Source: Niebla homalea
Lineage: Eukaryota; Ascomycota; Lecanoromycetes; Lecanorales; Ramalinaceae
Assembly (NCBI GenBank): GCA_019925105.1
Contig: JAHGAU010000010.1
Location: 1,302,001-1,366,000 of the forward strand
Direction: 5' to 3'
Length of the DNA stretch: 64,000 nt
A model generated the notes under the pieces. The model was not told the DNA's origin, made no database searches, and saw nothing but the letters and a program-made list of their open reading frames with translations. A program made the translations under genes and the position numbers. Positions within the stretch are counted from its first letter, which is position 1. The number at the start of each line of letters is the position of its first letter. Below, piece by piece: positions 18,644 through 28,923 of this stretch.

Positions 18644-19717
18644 ATGGATAACGGGTCACAGTCTCGAATTCACGAGGAATACCAATACCTTGACCTGATC
18701 CGCCGCATCCTGAAGTACGGCGAGCATCGTCCTGACAGGTAAGTTCGGTTGGACGAATGCAGATAATCATTTCGTGAAGCTCATGGTACTTTGGGTCCCA
18801 GAACAGGCACAGGTACTCTCTCGCTTTTCGCTCCGCCTCAATTGCGTTTCTCCTTGTCACGAGTCCCGGCCGATTCCTCACAATCTTCAGTCCCCATCTT
18901 GCCCCTCTTAACCACCAAACGAGTGTTCCTGCGCGCAGTCATTGCAGAATTACTTTGGTTCATCGACAGTTGTACTTCATCACTTCCCCTCTCTGAGGCT
19001 GGGATCAAGATATGGGACGGCAATGGCTCTCGTGGGTACCTTGATAGCGTCGGTCTATCACATCGGGAGGAAGGAGATCTTGGCCCCGTCTACGGCTTTC
19101 AGTGGCGACACTTTGGAGCCGAATATGTTGACGCCAAAACCGATTATACGGGCCAAGGTGTGGATCAACTGGCCGAGGTCGTCGACAAATTGAAGAATAA
19201 GCCTTACGACAGGAGGATAATACTAAGCGCATGGAATCCAGCAGACCTGAGGAAGATGGCATTACCACCATGTCACATGTTCTGTCAATTTTATGTCAGT
19301 TTCCCACAAGCACCCAAGGGATCTTCTGAAACCAATGGAGATGTCCCATCTGCCCAGCCAAGTCAAGCTTCCTACCAGGAAACCAAAGGTGTCCTATCCT
19401 GCCAACTTTATCAGAGATCGTGCGACATGGGGCTGGGTGTCCCTTTCAACATCGCGTCATACGCCTTGCTGACCCACATGTTGGCTGATGTGTGCAACCT
19501 CACGCCTGGCACTCTGATTCATACTATGGGCGATGCTCATGTCTATCGTGATCACGTTGACGCTCTCAAGATCCAGCTAGAGAGAGAACCGAGAGAATTT
19601 CCCGAACTGAATATCCTAGATCATCATGGAAGCTCCATTGATGGCTGGAAGCCCGAAGACTTCGAGATCAAGAATTATAAGCCTCACGCGACTATACCAA
19701 TGAACATGAGCGTCTGA
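18644..19717 (+). CDS. TMP1: Thymidylate synthase
   Basis: Makes dTMP from dUMP with methylene-tetrahydrofolate. CDS: join(18644..18738, 18802..19717), 336 residues, one 63-nt intron (GTAAGT...CCCAG). The junction rebuilds the phosphate-binding motif RTGTGT. Exon 1 has the usual [20 protein letters not shown]. Further hallmarks are [27 protein letters not shown], the catalytic cysteine in [33 protein letters not shown] and [17 protein letters not shown] Ser/Gln-rich insert of about 25-30 residues sits between the catalytic loop and LSCQLYQRS, longer than in budding yeast. The protein ends PMNMSV, matching the conserved hydrophobic C-terminus. The MCB box upstream suggests G1/S expression. Confidence 0.97.
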
Positions 19718-19991
19718 ACTGATGAGGTTCTATACGAATACTTCTTGCCATTGCCAACCATTCAAAACCTCAATTTACGCGAAGATATCACACTTGGGAC
19801 TGTTGTTTCCGAACGCGGAAGAATGATCCAGACATACATGAGCGACACTGCAGACATTTTCTCTTGGCGAGCGAGACATAGGGGCTTGCCAGGTATCCAT
19901 CAACAAGGATCGAAACCAATTTGCAAGGACACACGACGCTTGCGCCTAGCACCTAGCATTGGAGAAGGGCGCTGAAGCGCCAAGGTGATAG

Positions 19992-20184
19992 ATGTATAAA
20001 CGAGTTGTACGCAGGTGAGTCGTCATAATGCCTCTGCAGTGGCCGTTAACAATTACTAAATTTGTCGCCAAGCGTGTCGGATCAACGCCATCGCTATGCC
20101 TATCAAGCGCTGAAACGCAACGACATCATGGAAGCCGTCAGAGGACGTGATAAAGGCGTCAAGAAGCTGGTCCAATTCCTCTGA
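19992..20184 (+). CDS. Possible small spliced gene or terminal exons
   Basis: A tentative call. CDS: join(19992..20014, 20073..20184), 44 residues, starting MYKRVV and ending KGVKKLVQFL. What supports it is a strong intron signature (GTGAGT donor, ATTACTAAAT branch, AAG acceptor 12 nt later, 58 nt) joining two frames in phase, and good fungal codon choice in exon 2 (RYAYQALKRNDIMEAVRGRD). The frame is closed just before the ATG, so earlier exons may exist in 19745-19990. I do not recognise the product. Its stop overlaps the 3' end of the opposite-strand CUZ1 gene by 26 bp. Confidence 0.3.
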
Positions 20185-21061
20185 GCAGTACGACAGTATT
20201 ACCCGTCACACAAGCGTCTCCCACTTTTTCGCTGAAGTCCAGCAACCGTCCAGCCTCCACGTGAAAGACGCGGAGCCGTTCTTCTTCCCCCTCCACGCGA
20301 TTGTTCAGGTTCTCCACTTGCAGACCCTTGGCAGCGGCGTCCAGCATCCTCCCTACGCTCCATTCTCGACTATACCAGAATGAGCCCTTTGGCAATCGGC
20401 TGCTGGTCGTACTCGCTTCCGCCTCGACATACAAATACACTCTTTTCTCAGTAGGAACTTTGTCATCTCCCTTGGCGGCTTGTTTGAGCTTATTCGTTGC
20501 TGCAATCCTCGTCGCAGCAGATGAGGGTTTCGGTTTTGGCGTCACAGAGGCCTGTTTGTCTTTGCTCCAGAGCTTCAGTCGCCCCAGAGCTGCCTTGGCC
20601 TTATCTGCCTGACTGGGTCCTTGAGAAGGTCTTGCGCCGATTGGAACTAATTTCGCGCAATCGTGGTCTTCGCGCATACGGTGCTTAAGGCAGTACTGTC
20701 TGTTACAACCCTGGCAGGAGACGCCGACGGCATTGAGGGTATTGATGAAGGTCTTGCATGACGGCTGGGAGCACTGGGTTCCTGTCGCCACAGTGGGCTT
20801 GCCCGTAGCGTCCTGGGAACTGACAGCGGCTTTCCGGCGAGTGGCAGCCCACTCGCCAGCTTTCGGACACTTGTGCCCAGTCTCAGTTCGGTGTTCCAGG
20901 CAATACGTGCCTTTGCAGGATTCGCAACGAAAGGGTAGGAAGTCCAGCACATTGCAGTATGTATATTGGCAGTGTGAGCCAATAGCCTCGACGTCCCCTT
21001 TCATGCTTGTAAATGACGCAGCTTCTGCAGAAGACGTAGAAGGGTTGCTTGTGGACGCCAT
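20159..21061 (-). CDS. CUZ1: AN1-type zinc-finger protein, Cuz1/ZFAND1-like
   Basis: A single-exon, 300-residue protein with two AN1 zinc fingers and a C-terminal ubiquitin-like region, the layout of Cuz1/ZFAND1, which tethers Cdc48/p97 and the proteasome, notably under arsenite stress. Finger 1 lies at about residues 31-65 (CQYTYCN, RCESCKGTYCLEHR, GHKC) and finger 2 at about 97-136 (CSQPSCKTF, CQGCNRQYCLKHR, DHDC). A basic linker (LGRLKLWSKDKQA, TNKLKQAAKG) leads to the last 85 residues (KRVYLYVEAEA, FWYSREWSVGRMLDAAA, NTVVLLRG), which fit the ubiquitin-like fold of the family. Having two fingers matches ZFAND1 more than budding-yeast Cuz1, which has one. Confidence 0.88.
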   Translation of the reverse strand: MASTSNPSTSSAEAASFTSMKGDVEAIGSHCQYTYCNVLDFLPFRCESCKGTYCLEHRTETGHKCPKAGEWAATRRKAAVSSQDATGKPTVATGTQCSQPSCKTFINTLNAVGVSCQGCNRQYCLKHRMREDHDCAKLVPIGARPSQGPSQADKAKAALGRLKLWSKDKQASVTPKPKPSSAATRIAATNKLKQAAKGDDKVPTEKRVYLYVEAEASTTSSRLPKGSFWYSREWSVGRMLDAAAKGLQVENLNNRVEGEEERLRVFHVEAGRLLDFSEKVGDACVTGNTVVLLRGIGPAS

Positions 21062-21358
21062 GATAGAGGAAATGTAATCTAATAAAGTATGCTCCGAATC
21101 AGAGCTGCACCTCAGGCAGCACTAAGTATCGTCAGCTGGTGGCCATTCTCACTATTTTTTGATGAATAATGGAAATACAAGGGCGAGAAAGAGCTGGAAG
21201 CCTGGTGTAATTCTTACTTGGAACTACACGCTAAAGATTAGAACTAGCCCCCATTGGTTTCATTTCACGATTCAGCCACTTGGGCCGCCTCGGGCCATGC
21301 AAAACACGCCGTGCGCCGGCCATTCTTCACTGTTGTAGGGACTTCATGCTCAAGATCT

Positions 21359-22379
21359 ATGGTACCGAAGCCATTCCCTCACCCATTCCAAATCGGCACC
21401 GACCTATGTTCAATTAACCGCATCGCTGGTCTTCTTAGCCATCATCGCCCCAGAGAGCAATTCATCAGGAGGAACTTTACCCGCCTGGAATGGCCGTTAA
21501 TCTGGAAAAGCTTCCAGCGCGCGAGCGATAACACCACTAGATACGACGATTGGGTAAATTCCAGGACCGCGTCTGGTTCACACACTGAGAAGAGTGCCAA
21601 AGATGCTGGGAATTCTTCAGCAGAGGGACCGTCCATCTGGAGCCTACCAGAATGGTCCAAGCCCTGCAAATCCTACAATGATGAAGTCCTCCATGAGACC
21701 TCGCCCCTGGGTCATCTAGTGCGCCACATCGCTGGAAGGTGCGCGCCCCAATCCCATCTTCCAACCCCCATCCTTGAGCTCCCCCAACTGAAGACCCTCT
21801 GGGGAATCCTGCAGATGGGCCGCCAAAGAATCCGTCATCAAAGCCCACTCGCGCCGCCACCTCTACATGAATGAGATCTCCATCATCAGCCCGCGCCTCT
21901 GTCCCTACCTCTTCTCCCTGGAAGATGCGCAGAGCACGCAGACCAAGGCGCTGATTGATCCGCCCTCGGATTCCATTCTGATGGATGAGACCGTCGCCGA
22001 GATGAGGGGCTTGAAGGGGTTCGGCCCGCAGAGTAGGAGCTTGCCCAGAGGCGCGGTCGTGCAGAAGAATGGGCGATACTACTGCCGAAGGCGCTCGAAG
22101 ATCAACGAGTCGCAAAGGCAGATGGCGGAGGTGAGTATCAGTCACGACGGGGGTTATGCGGTGGCCGTGTGCCTGGCGCCCGCTGAGCCCGTCAGTGAGG
22201 TGAGGGGCAGGACAGTGATTGATGATGGGAAAGGCTCAGCGATGCATGAGCCGAGTTGGGGAGATGAGGGCTGGTTCCACAAGGATTGGGTGGATTATGA
22301 GGGGAGCAGTATCGATTTAAGGATGGCGGTGGAGGATGCTCTGAAGGGAGCGCAGGATGATATCATGTCCAGTGATTAG
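21359..22379 (+). CDS. PPT2: AcpS-type phosphopantetheinyl transferase (mitochondrial Ppt2-like)
   Basis: Transfers 4'-phosphopantetheine from CoA to acyl carrier protein, most likely the mitochondrial ACP. CDS: join(21359..21738, 21815..22379), 314 residues, one 76-nt intron (GTGCGC...CTGCAG). The three AcpS motifs are present: PFQIGTDLCSINRI near the N-terminus with the metal-binding Asp; HIAGRWAAKESVIKAHSRRH, which is created across the splice junction and holds the catalytic Glu/Lys; and MAEVSISHDGGYAVAVCLAP. The start is the first ATG in frame before IGTDL. Length is well above the 120-180 residues of bacterial AcpS, owing to inserts between motifs and an acidic C-terminal tail of about 60 residues (WGDEGWFHKDWVDYEG). 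The motifs make the call firm. Confidence 0.9.
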
Positions 22380-22573
22380 ACATCCCTCAGGCAGAATTCA
22401 ACCCGTTCTTGAAGATCTAAGATTGAATGAAGCATCATATTTCAACTCCGCTGGAACCTTCCGTAGATACATGTCAAAATAATATTTATGTAAATAAGAG
22501 GAAATCTATTGAAACCTCTGGGTGGGTTAGTACAGTCTCGTCCAGCTTTTGAGCAAACACAATCTAACGGTTT

Positions 22574-22666
22574 TCCAAGTTGGCGCAATGGTAGCGCGTG
22601 TCTCTCCTACCTCAGTATCTTCTGGCTGGTAAGACAAGGTTGAGGGTTCGAGTCCCTTGCTACTCG
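22574..22666 (+). tRNA. tRNA-Arg (anticodon CCT), with intron; acceptor stem mispaired
   Basis: The D stem is GCGC/GCGC (22583-22586 with 22594-22597), the anticodon stem TGTCT/AGACA is perfect (22599-22603 with 22632-22636), and the anticodon loop reads CT-CCT-A, giving CCT at 22606-22608. A 21-nt intron follows at 22610-22630, one base 3' of the anticodon as expected. The T arm is GAGGG-TTCGAGT-CCCTT (22642-22658). The 3' acceptor strand is GCTACTC with discriminator G, followed by a T-run terminator. The body closely resembles yeast tRNA-Arg(CCU). The 5' acceptor strand (TCCAAGT, 22574-22580) pairs with the 3' strand only at the three inner positions, so it may be a pseudogene or a gene with an altered 5' end. 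Confidence 0.75.
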
Positions 22667-22938
22667 CTTTTTTTGCCATATGTGTAATGGATATGTCTGG
22701 TGGCTACAACACAACTGTGTAACATTTCGACTCAGATGATAAGATTAGTGGGGGAAATGAGATTTGAGTTCCCTATCACGTCCCGCAGGACATTGATCAG
22801 ATAGGATTATAAACTTGTGTCTCGGTGCTTTTTTAAGGTCTACAAGGACCGTAGCATATACCTCGCAAAGGACTATCTGGCCTGGTCTGTCTGCTTTGCT
22901 GCTTTTGTTGGGGAGCAGTCTCTATACAACGATCTACA

Positions 22939-24005
22939 ATGCCTTACTCACATCACTCACATTCTGGGCAATTTTGTCATCATGCCACCAACGGTCTCGA
23001 AGAAATGATTCAGAAGGCGGTTGCTCTAAAAATGACTGTATATTGCTTGACAGAGCACATGCCGCGTGGGCCAGAAGATCTCTACCCTGAAGAGGTGAGG
23101 ATGCTGTAGCATCTTGTGACTATCTCATTGATGAAATATGTACAGCTTGCGATGGGGAAGGATCACATGTTTCACACAAGCGCGGTGCAGACGTCACAGT
23201 ATCTTTTTAGATTGTTCGACGATTATTACCACGAAGCAATACGCCTGCGCGAAAAGTATGCCGATAAGATCACGATCCTGATTGGCATGGAGATAGACTG
23301 GATACGGCCCTCGTCCCAGACCTTCATTCAGATTCTGCTGGAGAAATATCCACTGGATCTCTTCGTAGGCTCCGTGCATCATGTTCGATCTATTCCCATT
23401 GATTACTCCGACCACATGTTTCAGGAGGCCGTCCAAGAATGCGGAGGCACAGAGGAAAAGCTGTTTGAAGACTACTTTGATCTGCAGTACGAGATGCTCA
23501 GAGCGTTGAAACCACCTATCGTTGGGCACTTCGATCTCATACGATTGAAAAGCCTGTCTCCAAATGATAGTGTCAACAGGTATGCTGGCGCTTGGGAAAA
23601 AGCGCTCAGGAATATCTCCTTTACTATCGAGTATGGAGGGATTTTCGAGATCAACTCGGCAGCCCTAAGAAAAGGATTGAGCGAACCATATCCAATGGCA
23701 GATCTGTGCAATGTGAGCAATGTCTTGCGTATCATTTCTCTGCTCGGTGAACGCAAATACAACACATGTACTGATGGCATCAGTAGGAAGTTACTTCACG
23801 CAGTGGACGATTTGTTCTCTCGGACGATGCTCATGGGGTTGACCAGGTCGGGAAAAATTATGTCAAGGTCATAGACTTCTGTCAACAAGCCGGAATTACT
23901 AGCGTGACTGCTTTCAAAGGGAGGATGTCAGGCCTGACATCGCAGTCTGTCTCTGTCACAGAGCTCCAGAAGCATCCTTTCTTTTTGGACGAGTTTTGCG
24001 CTTAG
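22939..24005 (+). CDS. HIS2: Histidinol-phosphate phosphatase, PHP family
   Basis: Removes phosphate from L-histidinol phosphate, the penultimate step of histidine synthesis. CDS: join(22939..23094, 23146..23712, 23787..24005), 313 residues, introns of 51 and 74 nt. Exon 1 carries the metal-binding start MPYSHHSHSGQFCHHATN and VYCLTEHMPRGPEDLYPEE. Exon 2 has ITILIGMEIDWIRPSS, DLFVGSVHHVRSIPIDY, PIVGHFDLIRL and IFEINSAALRKGL. The last junction, using a GTGAGC donor at 23713 and a TAG acceptor at 23786, rebuilds GRFVLSDDAHGVDQVGKNY and the C-terminal LQKHPFFLDEF. His/Asp/Glu ligands of the PHP metal site are all present. Identification is firm. Confidence 0.95.
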
Positions 24006-25885
24006 TTTGAGATTGAGGCTTGGAGGGTCTCTGAGGTCTTTTACAAGTGTGTTCACAGGCATAGCAACCCAGACGGAAGTGTTTCCTGACCAACCATTGG
24101 AACTGGAGTGGTAAATAGGATGAGCTAGCCCTTTGCTGGTATGACCGTCGTCAGGTGTTCACAGGACAGATCATCAGTGAATATTGAATTTGTGGACGAT
24201 CATCTGAGGTCAGATCCGGTACAAGGGTAACCATAGTATGTTGTCTATCATTGGCATCCTATCAGATACGGTCTGGAAGACGATACCGCAGGTGTGCCAA
24301 GGCCAAGATGGAACCTGCATTCAGCAGGATTCTGTTGCTCCATTAGCCTTCAAGTGGATGTATCGATCTCTGATGGTAGCTTTGATGCAAAATCTGGATC
24401 ACTGATTACTGCCATTCTCGGCCAGGGTTCTTTAATGACATATCTAGACCTTGGCTCCGCCAGCACATCAGGTACCGAGATAGGATAGAAAGGGCATAGC
24501 TACGCCAGGGATAGACCCCTGGAGCGCGGATGAGAAGCGTCGCTTGCTCCTGGACAGTATGGGAACTTGCTCACTTGCTGGCCCAAATGGGCCAAGGGGA
24601 AACAGGCAGGAGGGGCAAATGACAGGTGCGAGTGCGTGATAAGCTCAATGCCGACGCATGGAAACTTTATTCGACCACGGAGCATCGAGCCATTCCCACC
24701 GACTCTCTGTTTCTCTAGCTCACGGATTCCAGCTCAATGACGGCACTGGAGTCCAGGACTGAACAATAAGAGACATACTGAAGGAGACTGGGAGACGATG
24801 TGTTGAAAATGTCAAGACACTTCAGATTGCCTTCTACCTCGTTTATCGAAGCTGGATCCTCACATTGACGGCGAGATCCGAATCAAGCCACATTGGATGG
24901 TCAATAGAGTTAACAGAGCCTCAATGTGTCAGACTTGCAGACGGAAGGATTGGGTTGCTGTGTGGCCCCCCTTCCTCCCCACAATTTGTGGGGAAGTGCA
25001 GCTGTTGGAAATTGCATGAGAGTAGTTGGAGACTGTAGGAGACATGACGAGCTGTACCGTTGACATGTAGGAGACAAGGAAAAAGTTTCTCGGCAATGCA
25101 CGAAAAGAAAGAGTCGAAGGAAATCATTAGTAAAGGCATATGTTTCTAACCATTTTGGGAGCTGGCCGGCTCGGCTATCAAGCGCACCAAGTGGGACAAA
25201 GCGTTCATCCAACATTCGAGTTTCTCGGGTTGGATTTGACTTCAGCAAGCCGTTAGACTTTCAACGGTCACCCACGTACCCTCTGCAACTGCCATGACAT
25301 GTACTAAGACCTGGAACTAAGTGACCAGCACGACGAATGCGACGAATGGCTGAAGAAAATGAAGAAATGCACTTCCGGACTCCAATTGACCTCGAGGCCT
25401 GCATAAAAGCCTCTCCCCGACGTTCGGCTCCGTCCTTGACAGCTCGTCCCTTCCACCTATCAGGGATCACCTATCAGGGATGGTGTATACTTTTTCACTT
25501 TGTCTAGGTAGATGGAAAGCTGCAACACTTGGCTCGCGTCTTGACTCTTGACTCGTCAGGGAAGCTTCTTTTGCTCTGCTACTATTTCCGACCCATGACA
25601 CCTTCCCCACTAGCCCACCACAATTCCAAGCTTCCAAAAGCGTACATGTTTCACTCATTCTAGACCTTTCACAAGATAGTATGCTATTCGTTGCCGAGCC
25701 AGGTCACTAAATATTCATCCTTGATCCTCTCCCTCACGTCTCACAAATACAAGCTTTCCGTCAGCTGCACTTTCTTCAACACTCCTGATCTCTCATTCAA
25801 CCAACCGCGAGCTCTGAGCCATCAGCCACTCAAGCTAATACCATTCAAGTCTACTGTCATCAATAATCCATCCTGCTATTCGGTC
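24006..25885. other. Intergenic, no gene recognised
   Basis: About 1.9 kb between HIS2 and the FKBP gene, both on the plus strand. The longest open frame (112 codons at 24910-25248, minus) has no family resemblance and no supporting splice structure. A 14-bp direct repeat (ATCACCTATCAGGG type) is seen at about 25460-25480. From about 25690 onward the sequence is C/T-rich, as expected of a fungal promoter and leader for the FKBP gene. Confidence 0.5.
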
Positions 25886-26722
25886 ATGGGTGTAACACGT
25901 CAGATCTTGCAACCTGGTAACGGTACCGATAAGCCCCAAAAGGGCGACAAGGTGACCATTGAATACACGGGCAATCTTCTTGACGAGGACTCTGCAGATC
26001 AGTATAAGAGAGGCACGCAGTGAGTGGCAACACCCTCCATTATAATGAATGAATCCCGGTGGATCTAACGCTGCATAGGTTCGACTCGTCTAAAGGGCGT
26101 GGAGACTTTGAGACTGATATTGGCGTTGGGAGGGTCATCAAGGGTCAGATCTCGTGTTGTATTGCCCATATACGAAGCCTCTGACCGACATGCTGTAGGG
26201 TGGGATGAAGGCGTGACTGAGATGAGCTTGGGGGAGAAGAGCGTTCTGACCATCACTGGGTACGTTCGACCATTATATGACTCTGCCGAGATCCGTAGAG
26301 ACTTGATAGACCTCACAGCGTTGATGATCTGGAGTTTGCTAACGCAAGCCCAACAGTGACTACGCATACGGAGATCGGTCAGTCTCTGCTGAACGTCCTT
26401 CCAATGGACTCTAACTCGCTTTCTCCATTATGGCATGCTGACAAGGCTGGCATTCATCTAGCGGATTTCCTGGTCTGATCCCTGCACATGCCACACTTGT
26501 CTTGTAAGTCTCACTGCTAGCGTCTCCTCTCGTCAACAGCCGGCTGTTTCCTACAAGGAGGCATGCTAGGTCGATGATGCAAGGCCGGACCAGCTCACAT
26601 GTGCAGCTGCAGTTTGTACAATTATTTTCACCAGCTCATCCATTAAAACAGACAATGCTGACAACTCCGCGTCCACAAATAGTGAAGTCCTCCTCAAAGG
26701 AATCAACAACAAGAAGATCTGA
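25886..26722 (+). CDS. FPR1: FK506-binding protein (FKBP12), peptidyl-prolyl isomerase
   Basis: A cytosolic FKBP-type peptidyl-prolyl isomerase and receptor for FK506/rapamycin. CDS: join(25886..26019, 26079..26143, 26199..26259, 26357..26377, 26462..26503, 26683..26722), 120 residues in six exons. Junctions give GVTRQILQPGNGTDKPQKGD, then VTIEYTGNLLD, FDSSKGRGDFETDIGVGRVI, KGWDEGVTEMSLGEKSVL, DYAYGDRGFPGLIPAHATLV and FEVLLKGI. Active-site residues of FKBP12 (Tyr in YTGN, Phe in FDSS, Phe in DFE, Val-Ile, Trp in GWDEG, Tyr in DYAYG) are kept. Exon 4 is only 21 nt and the last intron is long (179 nt). The final exon was placed from the family ending FxVxLL; an alternative shorter last exon is possible. 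Confidence 0.93.
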
Positions 26723-27254
26723 CAGCTTCAAACTCTTGGGGTTCTCGCGGTAAAGCATGTTTTCTAACAAAGATGCTGCGAGAAGCGAAACCGGCTCTAT
26801 CTTTCATGCTTTGCTGAGACAGCTCCACACACAAAAGTTTTGGCAGGAATTATTTGCAGACGTAAGAAAATTCACAAGCGACAAACACCAAGTGAATGGT
26901 GTATTAGAATTAGGATCACTCTCGAAGATGACGATCAAAGTTTGCACATAGCATTCACTTAATGAAACCAGTATCCCGTTCCACCGTCTTCAATGTATGA
27001 CACTTTACCGTCTTCATACTATCCTTTGCTCTCCCTTAGGAAACCACGACGAAAGGGACCACGATTGTGGATGCTGAGCATCAATCACGGTACAGCTAGA
27101 ACGACAATACCAGCCCAAGGAAAGTAATCTACTCCTCCTGAGTGACTTCCTACTTGTTGAACTCCTACTACTGCGATGACTTTGGATAGCGTCTAATTTT
27201 CCCACGGCTGTTGGCTCGCAATGGGACGTACGAGATCTCGGAGATGAGTCTCGA
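26723..27254. other. Convergent intergenic region, no gene seen
   Basis: Lies between the ends of the FKBP gene (+) and the R3H gene (-). It should contain both 3' UTRs. No coding or RNA signal was recognised. Confidence 0.6.
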
Positions 27255-28481
27255 CTACACCATGCCCCACAATGGCCTTGGTAACGCGTTCTGGTCAGGC
27301 TTTCCAAGTGCGTCCGTGCGCAGGATGCCTACATAAGCCTCGCGACGCGCTGGATCACCGATGGTTCGCGACCAGGTACGAAGGCCGTAATATGAAGCAA
27401 TTGAATGGACAAGCCATCGTCTATCAACAAGGATCACCTCATGCTTAGCCAAAACACACCCATGAGAGAAGCACAGGAAGCGGAAAGGGCGAACAAAGGA
27501 TGGGTAAAGAAAGAGATCTCTCATACCCAAAACTGGCGCCTTGGTCATTTGCAAGACTTTCGAAGATCAGTCGGTCTCTGTCAGCCTTGCCGCAATCAGC
27601 TTCCCCTTCATCGGAATCATCGTCCTCACTGTCCTTAAACTTAGGAGACGGCGGGACGTCACGCATGTGTCCATTACGGCCAACGAAGACGATTTCTTCA
27701 TCTTCCGAATCCATTGAGAGACTGCTATTCCGAGCCGCGCCCTTATCACGGGGACCGACAGCCCGGTCGAACTGTTTCTTCTCCCAAGCATCTACAAAAG
27801 CACGAACCTGTTCTTCAAGATGGCGTAGCATGCCCTTAGCAGCCTTTGCTTTCTTGAGCTTCTCCCGCAAGGCTTTGGGGACCTCACCCTGGGCCCCATC
27901 CTTTGCTTGAATGTCCTTCCGGGTTTTCAATTGCTTCTCTCGATGCTTCTCTGCGCGGGCAGCTACGTCTTGATCCCACAGCGGTGCAAGATAGTAGGGC
28001 ACGTTGTGCTTCCGATAGGTAGGATGCACCTCCCAATCACTAGGGAGCGGAGGTTGAGCCCAGGGATTGTTGAGCAATCGATCTGCGCAGCAAATGTTCG
28101 ATTAATCCGGGGACATCACTCCCGATGAAAAGGCAAGCAATACGAACCATTCTCCCAACGCGTACGTCTCCGGCTTCCCTCTTTGCCCTTCAGAAGCGCC
28201 TCACGACGTTCAAGACTGTCACGTCGTAGAAGCTTGTGACGTGGCTGGTAGGCAGGCGTTGCCCCCGCTTTCAAGCCATCCTTGGGCTCCGCTTTCTCGT
28301 CAAGATCAATTGCAAGAGACACCGATTTGGGCCCAACGCTGCTGGGATTGGCGACGGAAACAGCGTTGGCGTTCAGCGATTGAGCTGCTTGGCTGGACCA
28401 TGCTTCAATGTCGATTGCTGGTTGGAAGTTTGGCGCGGCAGTCTCGTCTCCATTGGTAGACGCGAGGGGAAAGACGGCCAT
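27255..28481 (-). CDS. R3H-domain protein with R3H-associated N-terminal domain
   Basis: CDS: complement(27255..27420, 27527..28082, 28148..28481), 351 residues, introns of 65 and 106 nt. The first junction rebuilds RRRTRWENDRLLNNPWAQPP, the core of the R3H-associated N-terminal domain, followed by DWEVHPTYRKHNVPYYLAPL. A Lys/Ala-rich helix and an acidic stretch (DSEDEEIVFVGRNGHMRDVP) follow. The last exon encodes the R3H domain (RWLVHSIASYYGLRTWSRTI, then GDPARREAYVGI), which typically binds single-stranded nucleic acid. The family is conserved in fungi but its role is poorly known. Likely nuclear or cytosolic RNA-linked function; this last point is inference from the R3H domain alone. Confidence 0.88.
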
Positions 28482-28923
28482 TTCTTATCGGGTACCTCTT
28501 TTGCTCCTGCGGATTTCCGAAGTGGATGCTATTACTCGTGGGAAGCAGACAGCTCTTTCGTACGAGATACGGCGTTACGGGCCTGAGTAGTGGGCGTGCC
28601 TCCGGACAAAGGCGATCAGTTGGTGAGGCGTACAAGAGTGATTAATAGAAATCAACGGGTCAACGAGTCATAGGCTAGTGCTCGCAGATAGTCGGGATCT
28701 TCACACGCGTTCGCATGGTCACGGTGCACCTGCATTAATTATTAGCTTATCGCTCTAGCGCCTTACGATAAGCTGTTCCTCGCCCGATCGTCACCGGCGA
28801 GGCGAAAGGGTCATCAAAAGTTGTACCTCTTTCTTGATTAGAAGCTGGTCTAAGCTTACAAGTTTTGCATTGGTATCATTTTCGACGACAGTAATCCATA
28901 TTGACCGGCACTCGATCTCCACA
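28482..28923. promoter_or_regulatory. Divergent promoter region, R3H gene / leucine aminopeptidase
   Basis: A 442-bp shared upstream region for two divergent genes. GATAA/TTATC-type cores occur around 28738-28772 (for example CTTATCG and CGATAAGC), which would fit GATA-factor (nitrogen) control of the secreted peptidase, but such short motifs are common by chance. Confidence 0.4.

Noticed and set aside
24910..25248. 112-codon minus-strand frame between HIS2 and FKBP12
   Set aside because: No family resemblance and no splice or start context to support it.
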